Positions 14,608 through 64,000 of a DNA stretch of 64,000 nucleotides are shown piece by piece; positions within the stretch are counted from its first letter, which is position 1, and each line of letters starts with the position of its first letter. The DNA comes from Amorphochlora amoebiformis (taxonomy: Eukaryota > Cercozoa > Chlorarachniophyceae): NCBI GenBank assembly GCA_054601695.1, contig BAAHQB010000011.1, forward strand, positions 1-64,000, read 5' to 3'. A program made the translations under genes and the position numbers. Under the pieces are notes generated by a model. It saw only the letters and a list, made by a program, of their open reading frames with translations. It ran no database searches and had not been told where the DNA came from.

Positions 14608-15586
14608 ATATATTAATAATGTATAAATAAAACATCGTACATACCCACAATATGCGTGTGTAGGAAAATATGGTAAAACCGAGGTTTGGTACCTTTTTTC
14701 AGTGAACCAGTAGTCTGGATGCGGGGTATGGGCATCGGTTTGTGTATGTTTCGTGATGCAGTTAAGAATTCTCTTGACATGCTTCTTCGGGACAATGGTC
14801 TAAGAGACACGCAATTAACGCATACGTACGAATATCACCAGCCTCCAATTGTTACAACCCCAACCCTACGAAAGTGAAAGGGAAAACCTTGGATTGCATG
14901 GCGAAGGGTGGGGAGGTGATCTTTTCATGTCTGCGATACTTGCCGACGACTTCCGAGACGAGCTTGAGGCGGTCCGCAAGCTTCTGGTCCCCTACATTTC
15001 TCCCATTGTAAGTTACCGCGTCAAATACGAGGTAAGCGTGGCGCTTGACGTCGTTTTGCGTCTCGTACACAAGCTCACCGTCCAGAAGGCAATCGTGGTG
15101 GCCGAACATTTCGTTGAAAAATGTGCCCGGGATGCGCAAAAGCAGCGTCTTACGGCCGATAAGGTAGCAGCCGCGTTGGTGTCCCGACGACGCATAAAAA
15201 AGCATGTATCGATCGCCATCTGACTTTTCAGCCACCCAGTAGTCCTCGCTCCTCAGCAGCCTCAGGTTGGCGCGGGTCACGGGCTGGGGTAATGGGCCGG
15301 GCATCCTGCGCCTTCGCGGGTTAAATCGCGCACCGCACAACTCGTGTATCCTTCTCTGGAGGGCGTCATCATTTTGAAGGGGTTGAAGAGAGTCCAGGTT
15401 GAACATCTGAGTTTTGTCTGTCATACGGCTCGCCTCCAACGCCCGACTTTCAGATCCCTGAGGCCTCTCCAAGCTCCGAGCCTCCCCTGAACCAACCAAA
15501 TCCTCTTGACCACCCCCCGACGTAATTTCCCCTGTTTCGTTAAGTATCGAAGCTTTAGAACCTAAACCGCATCCTAGGCAACCCAC
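12382..15586 (-). CDS. mRNA capping enzyme, GTP:RNA guanylyltransferase
   Basis: Transfers GMP from GTP to diphosphate-ended nascent Pol II transcripts, in the nucleus. Five exons (5' to 3'): 15586-14888, 14799-14693, 14144-13871, 13585-13560 and 12592-12382. All have GT-AG introns and matching phases, giving 438 codons plus stop. Residues 121-124 are KSDG, the catalytic lysine motif I. LLDGELVY (about 167-174) is motif III, YLVFDAV (185-191) motif IIIa and NDGVIF (278-283) motif IV. ILKWK (297-301) is motif V. The C-terminal OB-fold carries W386 and [10 protein letters not shown] (390-399). There is no triphosphatase domain, so it is the monofunctional type; the length suits that family. The start is uncertain: Met1 (MGCLGCG) or Met55 (MTDKTQ), since the catalytic domain begins only after residue ~60. 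The 26-nt fourth exon rests on phase and position alone. Introns 3 and 4 lie in 13559-12593 and 13870-13586. Confidence 0.94.
12593..13559 (-). repeat. Intron 4 of the capping-enzyme gene, TA/GT microsatellites
   Basis: Mostly (TA)n with short CA/GT runs and several copies of a TATACAGCAATATGTTATATA segment near 13110-13390. Unique sequence at 13400-13559 carries no conserved coding frame. Confidence 0.8.
14145..14692 (-). repeat. Intron 2 of the capping-enzyme gene, (TA)n
   Basis: About 450 bp of (TA)n broken by CA and TGTATA interruptions, flanked by GT donor and AG acceptor sites whose phases fit exons 2 and 3. Confidence 0.85.
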
Positions 15587-16307
15587 GCTTTATCCCTCTC
15601 TCTCTGCCAATCCCCCTAACGCACCTTCCTGCGACCTAGGCTCTCTCGTTGCCCTTGAAGATGTTCCCTTTGACGAACATGCTCCATTTTTGCCCTCCCC
15701 CGACCCTATTCCATTCATCAAAGCACGATGCGCCTGGAGCCCTGGACCCGAGTCAGCCCCTTTTCGCTTAGTCCATGACTCCATGAACGTCAAACCCAAG
15801 GCCCTCTAATAATCCCCTTTTGGGGAACAGCGGCGAATATCCGGGACGTTGTCTCCATTTCGTCTCTCCAGACCTCTGAAGAGTCTCTCGTCCCATCGGT
15901 GTTATCGAGATAAAAAAGCGCTTCCAACGCCGATTCGGCCCCCCGAACGTGCTTGATACAGGTCTTGCATAAGACAGCAGCAAACACTAGAAAGAACAAA
16001 CAGCAAATGAGGGCAACACCTGGAGCCATACACACGATATTTCTTGTCTTATTTTCTTTTGCAAACTTGAATGTAGAAGAGGTGTCCATATGCAGACACC
16101 CACTGAATGTGTCTGAATGTATTATTTATTAAGCTACACACATTTCCAATTCCGTCGGGAGCCACGCTCAGCTATATCAACGCTCACTACCACGCTCCGT
16201 ATCCACGCTCGATCAACTCGAAAGCTCTAAGCCCGCCGACACGTCGTTATTAAACCTACGCCTTTGTGAAGCTTTTACCACTGCCTCAAGGATTACCCGT
16301 ATTCAAA
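15587..16307. promoter_or_regulatory. Divergent intergenic region between the capping-enzyme and Pol I genes
   Basis: The two genes point away from each other, and about 720 bp separate their predicted start codons. The sequence is non-repetitive and of higher GC than the introns. It should contain both promoters. No unambiguous TATA element was picked out. A small open frame (15790-16089, minus) lies inside it. Confidence 0.5.
15790..16089 (-). CDS. Hypothetical small membrane protein or upstream ORF
   Basis: A 99-residue ATG-initiated frame on the capping-enzyme strand. Residues ~18-40 form a strong hydrophobic segment (VCMAPGVALICCLFFLVF), followed by Cys/Lys. The rest is mixed and acidic. 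No family is recognised. It could be an independent single-pass membrane protein, an upstream ORF in the capping-enzyme leader, or chance. A second open frame follows at 15799-15590 without obvious function. Confidence 0.25.
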   Translation of the reverse strand: MDTSSTFKFAKENKTRNIVCMAPGVALICCLFFLVFAAVLCKTCIKHVRGAESALEALFYLDNTDGTRDSSEVWRDEMETTSRIFAAVPQKGIIRGPWV

Positions 16308-57688
<41,381 letters not shown>

Positions 57689-58010
57689 GGGGATGTTTAG
57701 ATTATCTAGTCTAGATACTCTGATACTGCCTTGTCTTCTCACTTCATGCTCACAGCGGTGCCTAAAGCGTTTTTTACGATTAATCCGACACAGTCTCTGG
57801 AGCTATAGATAGATAGATAGTCGATATGAAGTTTATGCTATCTCTTTCATAGATAATACTCGCTGTCAAGTTTACGTCATCTCTTCCCTAGCTCTAGATA
57901 GCTACTGCGACCTACGTGCTAGCGCTATAGACGTATGCTTACGTGAATAAATTGAACTATATATAAACTGGTATGTACGTACACGATGGAAAGATAGCCC
58001 TATGTCTGTA

Positions 58011-58063
<53 letters not shown>

Positions 58064-60016
58064 CAACATATATATTATATACAATATACATATGACGGTA
58101 TGTCTGTATATATCTAGATATGCTGTAAGAAAACCCCTACATACAGTTACTACTAGACTAGATACTATATATATATATATATGATATGTATCCGGATACA
58201 TCTAGTTAGTATACATATATCCGATACGGTCCTATGTACATATTTTTGTATCATGGTATGTCTAGTATGTACTAGTATGATAGTTACGTATAGCACCGTG
58301 ATGAACGATACGTATCCAATTGCAAGTTTAGAATGTGTCTAGGGTTGTCTACGTACTTATACTATCTGTATCGATACGCATACATATCTAGCGCATACGT
58401 ATACGGTATACACATACATGTAGTAAGTATACGTTACGTATATACGTGTACTAAGATATGTGTCAACTTGCTTCAAGGTACTAGAAACTATGCATGATTT
58501 AAAATGTTAATGCAGGTCTAAATTTAGGCAAGTCATAGTAGAATTACGTACTTGTACACGTACTAGACATACGTACGTACGTGAAGTGCCGCTCATCATG
58601 TAATTACATATCTAGGATATGCTAGATATGTGTCGTACGCATGCATTGCATATATCTAGCATATGCGCATGGCATGCGAAACTTGAAGATCACACCTGCG
58701 TATTACAGGTTTGCGTATCCATCCATACACTTCTAGACTAAGGTCAAATTATGTATACGACAGCGCGATGTGCGCACGTACATATTGATCTGGTTGATGT
58801 ACAAAATATTCTAATATTGCTACACAATAAAATTCCTTCATCCACAATTTGGACCCCAAATCAGTTCTCCACGCCCATTTTTCTTCATTATAATGTACTA
58901 GTACGTGCATACTGTATCCGAGTGTATGATAGTATATCGGCTACTTATGCTTTAGATACGGTATCCTCTAGGTGTGGTTACAATTAGGACTGTAGGATTT
59001 TAAATACACGATTTTAATTACACGATGCGACATGATATATCATCATATAAACACTAGAAACACTCTAGAGATATGTATATATACAGTACAGTCCTCCCTA
59101 CTTACTTACTTAGTAACTGGAGACTTAGCTACTACCTACCATTCTTGCCGCCATTTGAGCTGAGTCGAGGTTGACCTCTTCGTCAAGATCTTTCGAATTA
59201 CCTCAACATCATCCACTCACTGCCTCATTGCTGTAACTAATGTAACTGCGTGGCATTATCATCACACTAGTCAGATAGATACCACCCGCTTCTCCAGGCA
59301 CGTGTCTTTTTTTAAACATACAGGTGTGTGTATGTATTGATTGGATGGATGGTTTGTGCGATACGTATGACTCATCGGATCGATGGTTGCTTTGTGAGAT
59401 ATGACTCATCGGATCGATGCTTGCTTATCAGATGTGTATCACAGGATCGATGGTTGGTTTTCAGATATGTATCACAGGATCGATGCTTGCTTATCAGATA
59501 TGTATCACCGGATCAATGCTTGCTTATCAGATATGTATCACCGGATCGATGGTTGGTTTGTGAGAATGGATGTTCGGTTTGTAAGACACGTATGACCGGA
59601 TTGGGAGATATGTTTGACCGGATCGTGAGACATATTATGTATGACTATGACCCGAATGGATGGGTGTTTTGTGAGATATGAGGTCATCTGGACAGGGAGG
59701 GTTGGTTTGTGAGACGTGAGATATGAGATATGAGATATGAGATATGAGATATGAGATATGAGATATGAGGTGACTCACCTCATCGGATCGATCGATTCAC
59801 ACGACAATCTGGACAATACCACTTCCCTCTGATATATATATATATAGATATATATATATATATATATATCATTGATTTCCACGTGTATTTCACGTGTATG
59901 CGTATGCGTACGCGTATGTATATGTGTGTGTGGCGTGCTATTTGGCATGAGCTTGCTTTCATGTGTATACGTATGTGCATGTGTATGTGTATGTGTATGT
60001 GTTTGTGTCATCTGAG

Positions 60017-60069
<53 letters not shown>

Positions 60070-60714
60070 GTATACAGTTTTTATATATATATATATATGT
60101 ATATATGTGAGTGTGTGTGTATGTCCAAGTTAACGTACACATAATACGTCACACATACACACGTCACAAATACACATACACATTCACTTGCACATTACGC
60201 GAACACATACACATACGCATACACGTACACATACACATACGCATACAAATACACATATATATGCACATTGCACATACGTATACACACAAGACACACATAC
60301 ATAATTAGACATACATACGCATGTATGTGTATGTGTATGTCACTTAGGTGGGTGAGTCCAACGCATCCGAAATGAGTATGTGTATGTGTATGTGTGATGT
60401 GTGTATGTGTGATGTGTGTATGTTACTTGGGGTTGTGGGTGAGTCCAACGCATCCGAAATGAGTATGTGTATGTGTATGTGTGACGTGTGTATGTATGTG
60501 TATGTGTGATGTGTGTATGTGTATGTTACTTGGGGTTGTGGGTGAGTCCAACGCATCCGAAATGAGTATGTGTATGTGTATGTGCGACGTGTGTATGTAT
60601 GTGTATGTGTGATGTGTGTATGTGTATGTTACTTGGGGTTGTGGGTGAGTCCTACGCATCCGAAATGAAACCACTCGTACTTGCAACTGTCAACAAATAT
60701 ATAATCATATGTAA

Positions 60715-60757
<43 letters not shown>

Positions 60758-60989
60758 CATATATATATATATATATACGATATATTATATATATATATAT
60801 ATGTATATTACATATATAGATATACATATTAGTTGGTATATGCATATGTATATGTATTACAATGGTACGTATGTATTGTACTACATATAATACATGTATA
60901 CATGTATGTATGTATATGTATATGTAGTACATACATATGTGTATATGTGCACATTTTTGCATGTTTATATACTTACATACATACATACC

Positions 60990-61026
<37 letters not shown>

Positions 61027-61051
61027 GCATAATATAAACATACACAAATAA

Positions 61052-61109
<58 letters not shown>

Positions 61110-61225
61110 CGTTAGGGCATGCAAATATGGTTAGAATATGCGTATATAGTGTAGGATTTGTACGTTAGGGCATGCGAATGTGTGTGTAGCGTAGGTACGC
61201 TACGGAAGGGTATTTATTATCCGAT
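57689..61225. repeat. Intergenic region with minisatellites, no gene recognised
   Basis: 57689-59330 is mostly unique AT-rich sequence; an AATAAA at 57946 could be the RPA1 polyadenylation signal. 59340-59640 is a GGATCGATGCTTGCTTATCAGATATGTATCACC minisatellite-type repeat. 59715-59770 is GAGATAT. 60330-60670 has four ~85-110-bp units with GGTGAGTCCAACGCATCCGAAATGAG. 60720-61110 is (TA)n. A 78-codon frame at 58751 has no recognisable feature. Confidence 0.7.
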
Positions 61226-61363
61226 AGGGGTTTAGGCGTTTGGGTTTAGGGTTAAGGATGATATTTGGTCATGCTTTGACATGCTTTTGCTCATGCTGTG
61301 GGTAGAGTTTGGGTTAAGGCTTAGGTTAGGGTTTAGGTTAGGGTCCGGGTTAGGGTTAAGGGT
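61226..61363 (-). repeat. Degenerate interstitial telomere-like tract, inverted
   Basis: GGGTTTAGG, GGGTTAAGG, GGTTAGGGT and similar TTAGGG variants cluster here. They are oriented opposite to the chromosome-end telomere. The tract ends four bases before the stop codon of the minus-strand gene at 61367, so it would lie in that gene's 3' untranslated region. Confidence 0.75.
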
Positions 61364-61366
61364 AGT

Positions 61367-61495
61367 TTAACTTGTCATTGTCGCATCCAACCATTTGACC
61401 GTGAAATATCTAATGTCGAAAATATGTATGTATCAATAATGTTTAATGTGCATATGTATATATGTATATGTTTGTATTGACTTAAAAACATATGA

Positions 61496-61568
<73 letters not shown>

Positions 61569-61656
61569 CATATGTTTGTGTGCGTGTGTGTGTGTTTTTA
61601 TTTGATGTCGGTATATGTTGGTATGTATCGTATTTATACATACATATCATATTTAT

Positions 61657-61720
<64 letters not shown>

Positions 61721-61818
61721 ATATATAATATTTATTAGTATATAGTAAATATATATATATATGTTACATTTCGACAGTAGCAATAAACAGGTACTGGGGA
61801 AGGCTTCGCTGCATCTGG

Positions 61819-61865
<47 letters not shown>

Positions 61866-61893
61866 ACCCTATATATAGATACATAATATATAC

Positions 61894-61930
<37 letters not shown>

Positions 61931-62124
61931 AAAAGGTACTGGGCTTGCATCTGGACCCTATATATGGCTATTATATACAAAATATATACATTATATAAAT
62001 ACATATAATATATATATATATATACACATATATATATATATATATATATGTAAACGGGTAGTGGGGAAGGCTTCGGTGCATCTGGACCCTATATTCGCCC
62101 ATTCTATACATACTGTATAATAGG

Positions 62125-62166
<42 letters not shown>

Positions 62167-62167
62167 G

Positions 62168-62242
<75 letters not shown>

Positions 62243-62959
62243 TTTTATGCATATATGTATTTATATATATGTATATTTGTGTGTGCGTGTGTGTGCTTGC
62301 AAGACATACATATTGACCTTTGTAAGCGGGCGCACAGTCCCTACCACTCCCACCTTCGCTTTTGACGAATCCATTTTAGACCCCGAACCGACTCCTCCTT
62401 TCGCGACCCCCCCTCCTTTCCCGACCCCCCCGGCTTTCCCAGCCCCCCCCCCTTTTGCGCCCCCCCCCCTTTTATCTTTGCCCCCCTTTTTTTCTTTCCC
62501 TCCCGTTTTTTCCTTCCCGCCCCCTTTTACTTTCCCGCCACTCTTGTCAAAACCCGCGCTCTTTTCTTTCCCCCCTGTTCTCACTTTGCCCCCTCCTCTG
62601 TCTTTGCCCCCTCCGCCTCCTCTGTCTTTGCCGCCTCCGCCTCCTCTGTCTTTGCCCCCTCCCCCTCCTCTGTCTTTCCCCCCTCCCCCTCCTCTGTCTT
62701 TACCCCCTCCGCCTCCTCTGTCTTTTCCAAGCCCTTTGTCCGACCCACCTTTCCCTCCCACCTTCCCGCCCCCGCCAGCAACTCCCCCTTTCCCTCCCCC
62801 GGAACCCCCCCCCGCCCTTACCTTCCCCTTCGCCTTTACCCCCCCCAATTTCTTCACAGGTACCCCCCCTTTTTTGGCTAGCCCCCCCCCTCTGGATTCC
62901 TTTTGGATGGAGGGGGCCACTGCTTTCGCTTTTGGGCGTTTGACGTTTGCAGGGGGTCT
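61367..62959 (-). CDS. Unrecognised gene, 3' part, Gly/Lys-rich protein
   Basis: Three phase-compatible exons, 5' to 3': 62959-62318 (214 codons, phase 0-0), 61808-61768 and 61409-61367 with stop TAA at 61369-61367. The large exon starts at an acceptor with a run of C and CTTTCAG and ends at AAG|GTCAAT. It encodes a basic, Gly-rich sequence: [17 protein letters not shown], then about six KDRGGGGG units (24-nt repeat), then [19 protein letters not shown]. The tail is [20 protein letters not shown] plus a few residues. No domain is recognised; nucleic-acid binding by the basic Gly-rich part is only a guess. Upstream exons were not found. A Pro/Leu-rich frame on the other strand is also open, but lacks a matching splice context. 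Confidence 0.5.
61809..62317 (-). repeat. Intron with (TA)n and copies of the next exon's acceptor
   Basis: Reading the minus strand, GGTCCAGATGCA-CGAAGCCTTCCCCA occurs near 62090-62050, in shortened form near 61960-61930, and as the real acceptor/exon at 61818-61790. (TA)n separates them. Confidence 0.8.
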
Positions 62960-63023
62960 CTGAAAGGGGGGGGGGGAAAACGGTCATACTTGCTGGATGT
63001 CACATTATTCTATGGGTGTAATA

Positions 63024-63061
<38 letters not shown>

Positions 63062-63129
63062 CGTATGGAAGTGTCTGTATTATATAATAGTATGTGATAC
63101 ATATTTCGAAATATTCACATTATGTACAT

Positions 63130-63167
<38 letters not shown>

Positions 63168-63187
63168 ATATATATATATATATATTT

Positions 63188-63253
<66 letters not shown>

Positions 63254-63276
63254 AATTTTATCTACGTAAAATATGT

Positions 63277-63359
<83 letters not shown>

Positions 63360-63597
63360 ATGTATGTTACTGGTGTGCATGTGGTTTCTTCGCCACCCAA
63401 GTCTCTGTCCCAACCAGCTGAATATATCGCATATTACTCACTCAAACGTACACATACATACATACAATGCACACACATATCTAACCCACCAACACACGCT
63501 CCCAAACAACTGGATATTGCATGACTGGATGTTGCATGGTATTCATAATTACAAATATAGACATATATATGTAATATATATATGTATATATATATAT

Positions 63598-63689
<92 letters not shown>

Positions 63690-63751
63690 TCGTTACCCAA
63701 CTCTCTGTCCAACTGGATATTGCATATTACTCATTATTACAAACATAAACT

Positions 63752-63786
<35 letters not shown>

Positions 63787-63807
63787 TATTATATATGTGT
63801 GTGTATA

Positions 63808-63846
<39 letters not shown>

Positions 63847-64000
63847 ATATAATATATGCAATATTATATCTGTAATATCTAGATATTATATTATATATTC
63901 AAGTACATATATATCTATACGTATATATATATATATATATATATAATGTATATTATATATGTATATATATATATATATTCATATATTATATATATATATA
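62960..64000. repeat. (TA)n-rich end of window with three exon-like copies
   Basis: Mostly (TA)n. On the minus strand, three related segments have the form GCAATATCCAG|TTGGACAGAGAGTTGG|GTAAC: near 63722-63690, 63520-63490 and 63430-63390. One may be a real upstream exon of the Gly/Lys-rich gene. I could not decide which, so none is called. Confidence 0.6.

Noticed and set aside
58751-58987. 78-codon plus-strand frame downstream of RPA1
   Set aside because: No recognisable domain, start context or splice partners; length is within chance for AT-moderate sequence.
62247-62963. Plus-strand Pro/Leu-rich frame
   Set aside because: It is the reverse of the Gly/Lys exon. The minus strand has a C-run-CTTTCAG acceptor, a GT donor and two in-phase downstream exons; the plus strand has no comparable context.

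Overview
The window is a eukaryotic chromosome end, read from the terminus inward. A (CCCTAA)n telomere comes first, so the organism has TTAGGG-type telomeres. The genes inland are split by very many short-exon/long-intron junctions, and the introns are filled with (TA)n microsatellites and minisatellites. The capping enzyme is a stand-alone guanylyltransferase, as in fungi and many protists, not the bifunctional animal/plant form. I cannot name the lineage; an intron-rich microbial eukaryote is the best reading. The standard genetic code fits every exon read.

Layout: 1-246 terminal telomere, preceded by 8 bases that look like sequencing adapter. 247-11073 nine tandem copies of a ~1.2 kb subtelomeric unit, each starting with a short telomeric seed, in a Y'-like arrangement. 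11074-12087 an interstitial telomere, pure on the distal side and variant-rich (CCCGAC ACCCTAA) on the proximal side, consistent with a former chromosome end. 12382-15586 (minus strand) an mRNA capping guanylyltransferase gene in five exons. 15587-16307 a divergent intergenic region that may carry a small membrane-protein ORF. 16308-57688 (plus strand) one 41-kb gene for the largest subunit of RNA polymerase I (A190/RPA1). I could follow it through 64 phase-compatible exons (5,532 nt, 1,843 codons plus stop). 57689-61366 an intergenic stretch of minisatellites. 61367 to about 63 kb (minus strand) the 3' part of an unrecognised gene with a Gly/Lys-rich exon; its 5' exons were not resolved before the window ends in (TA)n.

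Almost all of the long [14 protein letters not shown] and NPNP open frames are translations of simple repeats and are not genes. The most interesting pattern is in the introns. Many minisatellites are decayed copies of the neighbouring splice site plus adjacent exon, stacked directly against the real splice site. Examples lie before exons 4, 21, 28, 37, 47, 48, 56, 58 and 60 of the Pol I gene, and in the Gly/Lys-rich gene. One duplicate (exon 58) keeps an open frame and both splice phases, and another (exon 32) gives an in-frame extension. This suggests introns growing by duplication of exon edges followed by microsatellite expansion.

The two recognised genes act in nuclear transcription: Pol I makes rRNA precursor, and the guanylyltransferase caps Pol II transcripts. 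They are divergently placed about 0.7 kb apart, so they may share a promoter region.
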